Part shown: in pieces, positions 53,516-61,692 of the stretch
Position numbering within the stretch: the first letter of the stretch is position 1
Layout: the number at the start of each line of letters is the position of its first letter
Assembly: GCA_011523365.1 (NCBI GenBank)
Contig: WTGY01000052.1
Span: 1 to 61,692, forward strand
Length of the DNA: 61,692 bases
DNA from: Caldilineaceae bacterium
Lineage (GTDB): Bacteria; Chloroflexota; Anaerolineae; Caldilineales; Caldilineaceae
Direction: 5' to 3'
Made by a program: the position numbers and the translations under genes
Notes under the pieces: model-generated
Databases searched by the model: none
What the model saw: only the letters and a program-made list of their open reading frames with translations
What the model was told of the DNA's origin: nothing

Positions 53516-54682
53516 TCAGGAATCGGCAATTCCGCCGTCTCGGTGGCGGGCAAGATAGGACCGGGAGAAGCTCCGCAGCTCACCTGAACTGAAGTCCGGT
53601 GCATGGCGAGAGCACGCTGCTTCGTCCACTTCCACACCAAGCCCCGGTCTTTCGGGCGGCAATATGTGTCCGTCGACAACCGACAACGGCTCGACGACGA
53701 ACTCCGTCATTGAGAGTGGCGAATCGTCAGGGTCAACCATCTCTTGAATGACAAAGTTGGGCGCCGTGAAATCCACGTGGACGCAGGCCGCCGTCGACAC
53801 CGGACCATAGGGGTTGTGGGGCGCAAGGCCGGCGTAATAGACCTCCGCCTGCGCCGCAATGCGCCGAATCTCGCTGATGCCGCCGGCGTGGCAAGCGTCC
53901 GGCTGCAACAGGCTCGCCGCGCCCGTCTCAAGAATCTCGCGAAAGCCCCAGCGCGTGAAAAGTCGCTCGCCCGTGGCAATCGGAATATTGGTAGCGCGGG
54001 CGACCTGCGCCATCGCCGCCGGATTCTCCGCCTGCACCGGCTCCTCCATGAAAAAGGGATAGTACGGCTCAAATCGATGCGCGTAGCGAATCGCCATCTG
54101 CGGCGTAACCCGCCCGTGCATATCCAACAGAATATCCACGCCGTTGCCGACCGCCTCCCGCACCGCTTTCAGCCCGGCCTCCGCTTCATCCAGCACCCTC
54201 GGCCCGTCCAGGATGTTTGTGATTGGTATCGGGACCGTCTTGACCGCGTCCCAACCCTTCGCCGCCTTCGAAAGCGCGCTCTCTGCCATCGCTTCGGGTG
54301 TGTCGCCGCCGAAGTGCGTGTACATCCGCACACGGTCCCGCACCTTTCCGCCGAGAAGCTCACAGATTGGCTTGCCCGCCTCCTTGCCCTTGATGTCCCA
54401 CAAGGCCTGGTCGATCCCCGAGAGAGCGGACAGACCGATAACGCCCTGCCGCCAGAAACCGCTGCGATAGAGGACCTGCCAGCAGTGCTCCACCTCAAGC
54501 GGACTGAAGCCTTGGATCATCGGCTCCATGTCCTGTACGCAGCCGGCCACCGCCCGCGGTTTCCCCTCTACAGTGGCTTCTCCCCACCCCACCAGCCCTG
54601 GCTGATCCGTCTCCACTTTAACAAAGACGAACGTTTTTCGCTCACCCTGCGCAAAAACTGGTCTGATTGCCGTGATCTTCAT
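53516..54682 (-). CDS. mandelate racemase / muconate lactonizing-family dehydratase (galactonate-dehydratase-like)
   Basis: 388 residues of the enolase superfamily. The capping domain (MKITAIRPVF, GWGEATVEGKPRA) precedes the barrel. Metal and catalytic residues are recognisable: LLDMHGR, MEEPV, ATGERLFTRW, LLQPDACHAGGI and LAPHNPYGP with the catalytic His. The His-based pattern fits the D-galactonate dehydratase branch more than mandelate racemase. The expected reaction is dehydration of a sugar acid to a 2-keto-3-deoxy acid. The start ATG has GAGGAAA upstream. The exact sugar acid is unknown, and no aldolase or kinase partner is adjacent. Confidence 0.88.
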   Translation of the reverse strand: MKITAIRPVFAQGERKTFVFVKVETDQPGLVGWGEATVEGKPRAVAGCVQDMEPMIQGFSPLEVEHCWQVLYRSGFWRQGVIGLSALSGIDQALWDIKGKEAGKPICELLGGKVRDRVRMYTHFGGDTPEAMAESALSKAAKGWDAVKTVPIPITNILDGPRVLDEAEAGLKAVREAVGNGVDILLDMHGRVTPQMAIRYAHRFEPYYPFFMEEPVQAENPAAMAQVARATNIPIATGERLFTRWGFREILETGAASLLQPDACHAGGISEIRRIAAQAEVYYAGLAPHNPYGPVSTAACVHVDFTAPNFVIQEMVDPDDSPLSMTEFVVEPLSVVDGHILPPERPGLGVEVDEAACSRHAPDFSSGELRSFSRSYLARHRDGGIADS

Positions 54683-54715
54683 TGTAGATTTCCTCGTGGG
54701 TGCTGGCAGCGCTGT

Positions 54716-57502
54716 TCAGGCTGCCTCCAACATTTCCTGTACCATTGACTCTGCCAGCTGGCGTTCCGCCTCGCCGGCCTCGATCTCCCCATCGAGAAGA
54801 CCCTGGCGCAATCTGCGCATGATCTGCCCATACCCCGGGCCCGGAGGCAATCCCATCTGGAGGAGATCTCTTCCATCCAGCGCGGGGCGAACGTGCCGCC
54901 ATCTGTGCACGTAGCAGTTCAATCGCCTGTGCAGCAAGGGATCCTCGTCCACAAGCGAAAGCAGCAGCAACACAGCCGGCTGCACCCTGTCGAGAATGGC
55001 CACTACTTCGCTTGGCCGTTGCTGTAAATCGGTCAACTCCGGCAAGTGTTTCTTAACCATCCAGAGCTGGCGCATCAGCCCCTGTGTTCTTCCTCGCAGC
55101 CGCAGCCTTTCGCTCAGTTCCTTTTCGATCGGTGACGCCTTGCCTTCGTTTTCGCCATCTACCCGCAGCACATCGAAAATGAGAAGTCCCCAATAGAGTC
55201 GTTCGACCGGCGTGTCGTCCAGTTGCAGCTGACCTGCCAGCGCCTCAATCTCACTTTCGTCACCCCCGTTCCCTGCCTCAACTGGCCTCCCCGCCTTCAG
55301 GAAATCCCGAAGCGATGCGCACCGACTGGCAAAGGACTCTCCGGCCCGCAATGCAGGATGTATCCGGCTGAGAATGCCCAATTCGTCCAGGCGTTGAACT
55401 GTATCTTCCGGTCTCTCTTCTTGGAATATCCGGTCCAGCTCCTGTCGAATTCGCGCCGCCGTAACCCGCCCAAGCAGCGGTGCCGCATCCAGAAGATGCT
55501 CCTGAGTCCGCGCATCGATCCGAAATCGAAACCTCTGTTCATACCGCACAGCGCGAAGGATTCTTGTCGGGTCATCCACAAAACTTAGACTGTGTAGTAC
55601 CCGCACTATCCCGGTCCTCAAGTCCGACAGACCGCCATAGAAGTCCAGCAGGTCGCCCCATCGGTCCGGAGTGAGAGCAACCGCCAGCGTATTGACCGTA
55701 AAATCCCTCCGGTGCAGGTCAAGTTTGATGCTGCCCTGCTCAACGGTTGGTAGGACCGTTGGCTCTGTATAGAACTCAGTACGCGCAGTAACGAAATCGA
55801 GATGATTTGGCAACTTGCCCTGATCACGCCCCTCGCCACTGGCCGCTAAATCCGCGCATGTCAACGGAAAATCCGGCTCGTCCAGAATCCACTTGGCAGT
55901 TCCGAAACGAGCGTGACTGACAACCCGTCCCCCGCACCTGCTCTGTATTCGCGCCGCGAGTTCAATGGCATCGCCCTCGACCACCAGGTCCATGTCCAGG
56001 AATCCAGCTCCGTGGGCGCCGTCAAAGCTCCCCAGCAGCAGGTCTCGCACGAATCCCCCGACGATGTACACGGCATGTCCCATTTCGGTCGCGGTCTCTC
56101 CGACCAGCCAGAGGAGCCGGTGTTGGCTCTCCGACAGGATCTCGCCTAGCTCTCGACTGATGTCCGGGACCTTTGGCGAAGCCTCTCTCTCTTCGCCCCA
56201 AAGTTTGAGCAGATCCGTTCGCGTAACAATTCCAACCATCTCGCCGCCGGCATCCACAACAGGAATCTGTCCCCAACCACTCTCGATCATCAGCTTGTGA
56301 AGCGTGTTGATTGGGGCATTCGCGCGAATCGTATACTCTCCTTGGCGCATCACTTTATGAACCGGTAGCATGCCCAGCCGGTGGCCGAGGGTCCGGTCTG
56401 CCTCGCGTCGAGTCAAGATCCCCACCAACCTGCCGCGGCCGTCCTCTCCTCTGTGAAGAACGGGAAACCCTTCATGACCGTAGCGCTGCATCAACTCCAT
56501 CGCATCGGCAACGGTCATCCCGTCCTCTAGTGTACGTGGTCGACCGCGGCTCATGATTTGTGCTACGGTTGGCGGAGCCACCGCGTGCTCTTGAACCAAC
56601 TGGCCGATACGCTCCCTAACGGCCGCAAAATCGGTCCCTTCCAGCAGGGCAGCAGCTGCTCGCTTGTGGCCTCCGCCCCCGAGATGCTCAGTAATCAGCC
56701 CGACGTCGATAGCATCGGTGTTGCTACGCGCCACAACTTGCACGCGATCCGCTAAGTTCACAACGACAAACAGTGCATCAGGGTTGAAAAGATCGTTCAG
56801 CCGGTGTGCAAGACCGCTGAGTTCATCTTCGTAACCGGGGGCATCCGCCATCGCCAGCACGACGTTCTGACCCGCAACCGTCAAATGCTCCGCGCCATCA
56901 GTCAACTGTGAGGAGAGTTCTTTCTGCGCATCAGTGGGAGGGAAATTCAGGAAACGTCGCATCACGTCCAGACGGGCGTCCTGCTCGACGAGCCAGGCCG
57001 CGCAACGAATGTCGCGATGCGTCGTGGAGGGGTACAACAGGCTGCCGGTGTCTTCGTAAATGCCCAACGCCAGCAGGGTGGACTGAAACGGGGAAAGCCC
57101 TCTGTTCTGCTGCATCAATCGCTCAACCAGCAGCGTGGCATTGGCACCCGTCGTATGAGGACCAAGGGAATCCTGCCAGACTTCCCAACCCGATGGCAGC
57201 GGCTCGGTCGCACTATGGTGGTCAATCACCAGGTGCCGGCATTCTTCCCCCATTCCCTTTACCGCGTTAAACCTCCGCGTGTCGACGACAATCGCCAACT
57301 CCACGCTGCCGCGCGGCAGATGTCGTGGATCGACGAAAGGAAACTGGTTCCGGTACAGCGAAAGGAAGGCCTGGACGTTGCGCTTCAGTTTCCACGGCAG
57401 GACCGGCAGCGCTTGTGGGAAAAGCAGGGCTCCCCCCAGCAAGGAGGCTAGCGCATCAAAATCTGCAAGTTCGTGGGTAAGTATGACTGTCTGGCTGCGC
57501 AT
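54716..57502 (-). CDS. DHH / CBS / poly(A)-polymerase-type tRNA nucleotidyltransferase fusion
   Basis: 928 residues in four parts. First, a DHH phosphoesterase domain (HELADFDALAS with His10, Asp14, Asp16; VIDHH with 94-96) followed by DHHA1 (GGGGHKRAAAALL near 277). Second, two CBS domains (about 310-440; VADAMELMQRYGHEGFPVL, GWGQIPVVDAGGEMVG). Third, a class II nucleotidyltransferase core (YIVGGFVRDLLLG, LDMDLVVEGDA). Fourth, an RNA-binding helical region (RDFTVNTLAVAL, DDPTRILRAVRYEQRF). This order is known from bacteria that split CCA addition, where it acts as an A-adding or CCA-adding enzyme; the DHH part may act as a 3'-end or nucleotide phosphodiesterase. The nucleotide preference cannot be read from sequence. 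Confidence 0.9.
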   Translation of the reverse strand: MRSQTVILTHELADFDALASLLGGALLFPQALPVLPWKLKRNVQAFLSLYRNQFPFVDPRHLPRGSVELAIVVDTRRFNAVKGMGEECRHLVIDHHSATEPLPSGWEVWQDSLGPHTTGANATLLVERLMQQNRGLSPFQSTLLALGIYEDTGSLLYPSTTHRDIRCAAWLVEQDARLDVMRRFLNFPPTDAQKELSSQLTDGAEHLTVAGQNVVLAMADAPGYEDELSGLAHRLNDLFNPDALFVVVNLADRVQVVARSNTDAIDVGLITEHLGGGGHKRAAAALLEGTDFAAVRERIGQLVQEHAVAPPTVAQIMSRGRPRTLEDGMTVADAMELMQRYGHEGFPVLHRGEDGRGRLVGILTRREADRTLGHRLGMLPVHKVMRQGEYTIRANAPINTLHKLMIESGWGQIPVVDAGGEMVGIVTRTDLLKLWGEEREASPKVPDISRELGEILSESQHRLLWLVGETATEMGHAVYIVGGFVRDLLLGSFDGAHGAGFLDMDLVVEGDAIELAARIQSRCGGRVVSHARFGTAKWILDEPDFPLTCADLAASGEGRDQGKLPNHLDFVTARTEFYTEPTVLPTVEQGSIKLDLHRRDFTVNTLAVALTPDRWGDLLDFYGGLSDLRTGIVRVLHSLSFVDDPTRILRAVRYEQRFRFRIDARTQEHLLDAAPLLGRVTAARIRQELDRIFQEERPEDTVQRLDELGILSRIHPALRAGESFASRCASLRDFLKAGRPVEAGNGGDESEIEALAGQLQLDDTPVERLYWGLLIFDVLRVDGENEGKASPIEKELSERLRLRGRTQGLMRQLWMVKKHLPELTDLQQRPSEVVAILDRVQPAVLLLLSLVDEDPLLHRRLNCYVHRWRHVRPALDGRDLLQMGLPPGPGYGQIMRRLRQGLLDGEIEAGEAERQLAESMVQEMLEAA

Positions 57503-57633
57503 CGGTGAAATCGGTAAGGCCGCCCATGGAAACTGCGATCCAATATACGCATCGTGATGCGGATGCGCAAGCGCAGGGCTGATGGCGTTCTTACCCCTTA
57601 GGCAAGCCTACTTCCGCTCCACAGACTCAGCCG

Positions 57634-59049
57634 CTAACTCCCCTCGGCCCGTCGCATCAACGCCAAGGCTGCCTCATTGTGGCGTTCAGCCAGCTTGGGC
57701 ACGTCAATGTGATGGGGAACACCATCCTCAACCAGAAGCCGCCCATTGACAAAGGAGAAGTCGACAGGCTGCGGCGAACAGAAAACCAGCGCCGCAACCG
57801 GGTCATGCACCTTACCGCCCGCAAATGTGAGCGCCGACAGGTCGAACCCGATAACATCCGCGGCCATCCCCGATACCAGCGCGCCGACATCGTCCCGTCC
57901 TAACACGTCAGCTCCCCCCAGTGTTGCGATCTCCAGCGCCTCCCGCGCCGTCATGCCCTTGGGATTGCCCATTACCCGCTGCAGCAACAGGCACTGTCGC
58001 ACCTCTTCCATCAAATTGCTGCCATCATTGCTGGCGCTGCCATCCACGCCCAACCCCACGTGTACGCCTGCATCCCGCATCGCCCGCACCGGGGAGATCC
58101 CGCTCGCCAGTCGCATGTTGCTCGTAGGACAGTGCGCCGCACCCGTCCTGGTCTTTGCAAACTGACCGACCTCCTCCTCGTTCAAATGCACGCAGTGAGC
58201 ATGCCAGACGTCGTCGCCTAACCAGTCCACAACCTCTGCATACGTTCCTGGCCGGTAACCGAACCGGTCCATGCAGAAATCCTGTTCGTCGAGAGTCTCG
58301 GCCAGATGCGTATGAAGGTGAACATCCATCTCAGGACCGAAGGAGCGGGCTAGGGCGGCGCAGTCGCGCATCAGCTCCTGCGTGACGCTGAACGGGCTCG
58401 TCGGGCCAATCACCACCCGCCGCATGGAAAAGCGGGATGCGTCATGATACTCCTCCACCAATCTCCGCGACTCGACAAGAATATCCGGCTCCTGCTCCGT
58501 CATCCAGTCCGGCGGCAAGCCCCCCCTGCTCTCGCCCAGGCTGACGCTGCCTCGCGCGCCATGGAAACGGACGCCAATCTCCTCAGCGGCCTCAAACTGG
58601 TGGTCCAGACGCGTACCGTTTTGCCACAGGTAGTGGTGATCACTGCTGGTCGTGCATCCACTCAACAGTAGTTCCGTCAAAGCCACTTGTGTGCTGACAT
58701 GCACATCCTCAGGACCGATACAAGACCAAATCGGAAACAGAGCGCGCAGCCAGTCGAAAAGCACGCCGTTCTGCGCGGCCGGCACAACCCGTGTAAGTGT
58801 CTGAAAGAAGTGATGGTGCGTATTGATAAAGCCGGGGAGGACGATCTTCCCTCGCGCGTCAAGGTAAGTCGTCGAAGAGTCCGCGCTCGCTCCATCCATG
58901 TACTCGGCCGGCAAGTCGGCCGTTGCCCCCACCCAGACGATCCGTGGACCTTCCATAACGAGCGCGCCGTCAGTGATCTCTTCGCGCGCTTCGTTCATCG
59001 TTACCAGGCACTCGGCATTCCTCAAGACGGTCCGGTTGTTCGTCGCCAA
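57634..59049 (-). CDS. amidohydrolase-superfamily deaminase (8-oxoguanine deaminase / TrzN-like)
   Basis: 471 residues. The metal site is complete: GFINTHHHFF (His78, His80), HLHTHLAET, HAHCVHL and GLGVDGSASND with the metal-bound Asp. The ATZ/TRZ-type extra loop (MNEAREEITDGALVMEGPRI at the N-terminus) and the PTSNMRLASGI segment are present. It should deaminate an amino-purine or amino-triazine ring; 8-oxoguanine deaminase is the closest match I recognise. The TTG start has AAGGGAG upstream. The window also encodes a nucleoside-type importer, a possible but unproven link to purine salvage. Confidence 0.88.
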   Translation of the reverse strand: MATNNRTVLRNAECLVTMNEAREEITDGALVMEGPRIVWVGATADLPAEYMDGASADSSTTYLDARGKIVLPGFINTHHHFFQTLTRVVPAAQNGVLFDWLRALFPIWSCIGPEDVHVSTQVALTELLLSGCTTSSDHHYLWQNGTRLDHQFEAAEEIGVRFHGARGSVSLGESRGGLPPDWMTEQEPDILVESRRLVEEYHDASRFSMRRVVIGPTSPFSVTQELMRDCAALARSFGPEMDVHLHTHLAETLDEQDFCMDRFGYRPGTYAEVVDWLGDDVWHAHCVHLNEEEVGQFAKTRTGAAHCPTSNMRLASGISPVRAMRDAGVHVGLGVDGSASNDGSNLMEEVRQCLLLQRVMGNPKGMTAREALEIATLGGADVLGRDDVGALVSGMAADVIGFDLSALTFAGGKVHDPVAALVFCSPQPVDFSFVNGRLLVEDGVPHHIDVPKLAERHNEAALALMRRAEGS

Positions 59050-59154
59050 TTGCTGCTCCCTTTCGGTGAATGCCCCTGTCGGGCCTATGTAGTTGAACCC
59101 GTGACTGCCGCCTAAAACCGTGCACGGTTTAAGTTGCTTTGCTATTGCCCTGGC

Positions 59155-60048
59155 TCATTGCGACAGTGAAAGCAGGCTGGGAGTCATCCCCTCATCATCC
59201 AACATCTCTTGCAGTTCCAAAGTCGAAAGCGGGCGCCCCTTGCCTGCAAGTGCTGTAAGAGCCGCCTCCATCACATTCGTCCCAAAACTGCGGCCATCCA
59301 ACCGCGGCGTCACCGTAGCCAGATGGGACACACCTCGCTCCTTGAGAAGCCCCACGTCCTCGTCCGTCGTCGTGTTGGTCACTACGGTCTTGCCTTCTAG
59401 GTTCGAAGGCAAGTGCTGCCTGATGTAATGGAAATCGTCTGCAATGATTGAGGCCCAACTGTATTGCGCACCGAATTTCGGGACGATCTGCTCCTGCTTC
59501 TCACCCGTGGGGTAGATCCACGAAAACGGAAGACGGGACATTACCGGAAGCAAAATCCCTGCCAGCAGATGGAGTGTACTCAGGCGCCGCAAGAATACCG
59601 GGATCCCCAGCCCGAAAGCCAGGTCGCCAAACAGCGGCTGATAGCCCATGTCCAGAAAGCCGCGCACCATCGCGTAGCGGCCGACAGCCACACAGAAAAG
59701 CACATTCTTGGAATGAGGGGGCAGGAGATTCTGAAGTCGCCGCGCAGTCTGTCGCTCGACAACGGTGCGAATGCCGCCGCCATCAACCACGGGCGATTGT
59801 ATGCCGGCTACGATGCTGCGGACGGAGTGGAGCGGAAAGTAGCGGTCGTTTACCTCCAGGCCGAGGTCTGCGCCGCCAAAACCGAAGGCATCCACTTGGC
59901 CGTCATATTCCAGAAACAGTTGACGCATCCGTTTCTGGTCTCCATCGGCGCCGATCCGCTCCAGAACGACCTCCTCGTCCCGGATCGTGGTCTCGACCCG
60001 TTTATCGCGCTTGCTGCTGCCCAAGCTGATGGAGACGACCCGTTTCAT
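59155..60048 (-). CDS. conserved protein of the quinate-dehydrogenase-like family, function uncertain
   Basis: 297 residues beginning MKRVVSISLGSSKRDKRVE, the start typical of proteins filed as quinate 5-dehydrogenases in Gram-positive and Chloroflexota genomes. A VDAFGFGGADLGL segment and a VVTNTTTDEDVGLLKERG segment near residues 222-241 suggest two Rossmann-like halves. I see no classical shikimate-dehydrogenase signature with the catalytic Lys-Asp pair, so the enzyme name should be treated as a label, not a function. It lies between the deaminase and the alpha-oxoamine synthase genes on the same strand. Confidence 0.75.
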   Translation of the reverse strand: MKRVVSISLGSSKRDKRVETTIRDEEVVLERIGADGDQKRMRQLFLEYDGQVDAFGFGGADLGLEVNDRYFPLHSVRSIVAGIQSPVVDGGGIRTVVERQTARRLQNLLPPHSKNVLFCVAVGRYAMVRGFLDMGYQPLFGDLAFGLGIPVFLRRLSTLHLLAGILLPVMSRLPFSWIYPTGEKQEQIVPKFGAQYSWASIIADDFHYIRQHLPSNLEGKTVVTNTTTDEDVGLLKERGVSHLATVTPRLDGRSFGTNVMEAALTALAGKGRPLSTLELQEMLDDEGMTPSLLSLSQ

Positions 60049-60139
60049 TGTGAGTCTGCTTCGTCACCCTTAAGTCTCGGCCCTATTGCGCGGCAAATGA
60101 CCGGCGCACCCGGCACTCCTGCAATCTGCCCTACTAGCC

Positions 60140-61453
60140 TCATTCAATCACGCCAATATGGCGTCCCGCCTTGATGAAGACGCTCAATGCAAACTCAATG
60201 TCTTCTTCAGTGTGGGCAGCCGTAACGTTGGCCCGCAAGCGGGCAGTCCCTTCCTTTACGGCCGGCGGCAGAACGGGCAGTACAAATATGCCGTTGTCTT
60301 GACAGAATTTGGTCATTGCAAATGCGCGTTCTTCAGTCCCGACCATGATTGGAACAATCGGCGACTCGGTCTGGCCGGTGTCGAAACCGGCTGCCTGCAG
60401 ACCGCTAGTGAACTGCTGCGCATTGCGGAGGAGGATGCGATTGCGCTCTGTACCTTCATCTTCCAGTACGTTGAAGCCTTCGGTAATGGCAGCTGCCACC
60501 GACGGCGGCAAAGCGGCACTGAATACGAAGCCGCGCGCAGTATGCCGCAGATATGTGACAAGCTTGTCGCTGCCCGCCACATAGCCGCCAATGCCCGGAA
60601 TCGCCTTGCTGAGTGTACCCATTTTAAGATCGATGGAGCCGTACATATCAAAGTGCTCCTCGATCCCGTGTCCGGTCTTGCCCAGCACGCCGATGCTGTG
60701 CGCCTCGTCCAGCATCAGCCTAGCATTGTACCGCCTGCAAATCTCATGCGCATCCGGCAGATTGAAGATGTCGCCGTCCATCGAAAACACGGCGTCCGCG
60801 ATGACCAGCTTCCCTGCCTCTTCCGGAGCACGCCGCAACTGTCTTTCGAGGTCATCCATGTCGTTGTGGCGGAATCGGACAAACTTGCCTCTGGCCAGCA
60901 AACAGCCATCAACAATACTCGCATGGTTCCACCTGTCCGAAAACACCCAATCTCCCCGCCCGACAAGCGTGCTCACTGTAGCCAGATTGGTAACATAGCC
61001 GGAACTGTATACAATGGCCTCTTCTCGCTGGGCGAAATCGGCAATCGTCCTCTCCATCTTGGTGTGGAGATCTAGCGTGCCGCCGAGAATGCGGACGCCA
61101 TGAGTGCCGGTTCCATATTTGTCTGCTGCCTCTTTGGCTGCTGCCACAATGCGAGGATGGTTAATCAGTCCCAGGTAACTGTAGGTCGCAAACATCAGCT
61201 TGCGCTTACCCTCAGTATGTACCCATGGCCCCTCAAGTGAATCTACCGGCTGAAAATAGTAGTAGTGTTCGCTTGCCTTTGCCTCTGCCGTCCGTTCCCA
61301 CCAGGCATCGATTCCCTGCGAAAAAGCATCGACCAGTTCACCATCGCCGTTCAGGAAGGACTCAAGGGAAGGGGCGTCTATCGCCGCCGTGGAGAGGCCT
61401 TCGGGATGGACCCCAACTGGCTCCGCTCCAAGGCGCGCTAACTGATTAACCAT
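60140..61453 (-). CDS. alpha-oxoamine synthase family PLP enzyme (BioF/KBL/SPT-like)
   Basis: 437 residues. It condenses an amino acid with an acyl thioester. Fold-type I PLP features are visible: NHASIVDG with His177, LDEAHSIGVLG with Asp249 and His252, and MGTLSKAIPG with the Schiff-base Lys283. YSYLGLINHPRI and GTGTHGVRILGGTLDLH are typical of the family. An N-terminal extension of about 60 residues before the usual start is longer than in 2-amino-3-ketobutyrate ligase or BioF (about 390-400) and nearer serine palmitoyltransferase length. The acyl donor and amino acid are not evident. No bioD or tdh gene is next to it. Confidence 0.87.
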   Translation of the reverse strand: MVNQLARLGAEPVGVHPEGLSTAAIDAPSLESFLNGDGELVDAFSQGIDAWWERTAEAKASEHYYYFQPVDSLEGPWVHTEGKRKLMFATYSYLGLINHPRIVAAAKEAADKYGTGTHGVRILGGTLDLHTKMERTIADFAQREEAIVYSSGYVTNLATVSTLVGRGDWVFSDRWNHASIVDGCLLARGKFVRFRHNDMDDLERQLRRAPEEAGKLVIADAVFSMDGDIFNLPDAHEICRRYNARLMLDEAHSIGVLGKTGHGIEEHFDMYGSIDLKMGTLSKAIPGIGGYVAGSDKLVTYLRHTARGFVFSAALPPSVAAAITEGFNVLEDEGTERNRILLRNAQQFTSGLQAAGFDTGQTESPIVPIMVGTEERAFAMTKFCQDNGIFVLPVLPPAVKEGTARLRANVTAAHTEEDIEFALSVFIKAGRHIGVIE

Positions 61454-61483
61454 TGTATGAGACCTCGTTTTCCAATACGCTAC

Positions 61484-61489
61484 ATTATA
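61484..61489 (-). promoter_or_regulatory. -10 box upstream of the alpha-oxoamine synthase gene
   Basis: A perfect TATAAT on the minus strand lies 30 bases before the ATG at 61453. The -35 region is weak, so this is a partial promoter call. Confidence 0.4.
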
Positions 61490-61637
61490 CTAGGGCAGAG
61501 AAGGCACCGGGATAATTGTATATGCCAATGTCCGCCAGCAAAAAACAGCCAACCCAATCGTCTAGACGAAGGGCGCGAGAATAATATCATAGAATTGTAG
61601 CGCAATAAAGTCCACCGTGCAAAGACCACCTGCCATG

Positions 61638-61692
61638 GGGGTGCATCCCAATATTGGGGCGAAGCTGGTCAGATAGGGATTTCATGCCATCG
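61638..61692 (+). repeat. R2 dispersed repeat, copy cut by window end
   Basis: GGGGTGCATCCCAATATTGG, with a perfect 12-base palindrome CCCAATATTGGG, starts the same way as the copies at 25944 and 31872. The rest lies outside the window. Confidence 0.65.

Noticed and set aside
53744..54748. Plus-strand frame (334 codons) inside the racemase-family gene
   Set aside because: Antisense to a gene with visible metal ligands; Arg/His-rich product.
57634..61453. Biotin synthesis cluster around the alpha-oxoamine synthase
   Set aside because: No bioA, bioB or bioD neighbour and an atypical N-terminal extension, so BioF is not favoured.

Overview
The window is a GC-rich (roughly 60%) stretch of a bacterial chromosome with about 40 protein genes, one tRNA gene and several families of short dispersed repeats. 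Gene content points to the Chloroflexota (Caldilinea/Anaerolinea-like). The pointers are a DHH-CBS-CBS-tRNA nucleotidyltransferase fusion, a mevalonate kinase, duplicated PspC domains, a membrane-anchored multi-cNMP-domain protein, a large alpha-2-macroglobulin lipoprotein, and an LRR protein with Thr/Pro linkers. This assignment is inference from gene content; no marker gene was aligned. Starts are often GTG or TTG.

Layout. (1) 1-5552: a repeat copy, a good promoter, then a nucleoside-type ABC importer (substrate-binding lipoprotein, two permeases, double ATPase), with the last three genes translationally coupled. (2) 5643-10735: a glycosidase-like protein of unknown role, an HDAC/AcuC-family deacetylase, a small unknown protein, a glycerophosphodiester phosphodiesterase and mevalonate kinase. 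(3) 10749-16227, minus strand: N-acetylglucosamine-6-phosphate deacetylase, glycogen branching enzyme and a glycogen-synthase-like glycosyltransferase. (4) 16228-20706: a repeat block, then a secreted FN3-LRR-FN3 protein ending in a HEFAH zinc-protease-like domain. (5) 21118-25855: CDP-alcohol phosphatidyltransferase, a small membrane protein coupled to a PLP/zinc D-threonine-aldolase-like enzyme, and a four-cNBD membrane protein. (6) 26330-30334: tRNA-Leu(CAA) with a consensus promoter, an ECF sigma/anti-sigma pair overlapping mutM, a YtxH-like protein and a double-PspC protein. (7) 30544-34460: a Gfo/Idh/MocA oxidoreductase, a 1.2-kb repeat-rich intergenic region and a ThDP enzyme. (8) 34689-44171: a small unknown protein, a UvrD-like helicase, an O-antigen-ligase/TPR membrane protein next to a WecA/TagO-like transferase, a cyclophilin lipoprotein and a VTT-domain membrane protein. 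(9) 44284-52109: the 2073-residue alpha-2-macroglobulin homologue with a lost thioester, a pRiA4b-ORF3-like zinc protein and a nucleotidyltransferase whose stop codon overlaps it. (10) 61453-52188, minus strand: a largely co-directional run of alpha-oxoamine synthase, quinate-dehydrogenase-like protein, 8-oxoguanine-deaminase-like amidohydrolase, DHH-CBS-PAP fusion, mandelate-racemase-family dehydratase and CoaBC.

The most unusual material is (a) the LRR/FN3 protein with an anthrax-lethal-factor-like metalloprotease tail, whose signal peptide is encoded upstream of any normal start codon, and (b) three repeat families: R1 (about 240-290 bp, three copies), R2 (135 bp, two full copies plus fragments, sometimes abutting R1) and a 112-119 bp tandem repeat. 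These cluster at gene boundaries, especially 31.87-32.6 kb. I found no CRISPR array, transposase, prophage or rRNA.
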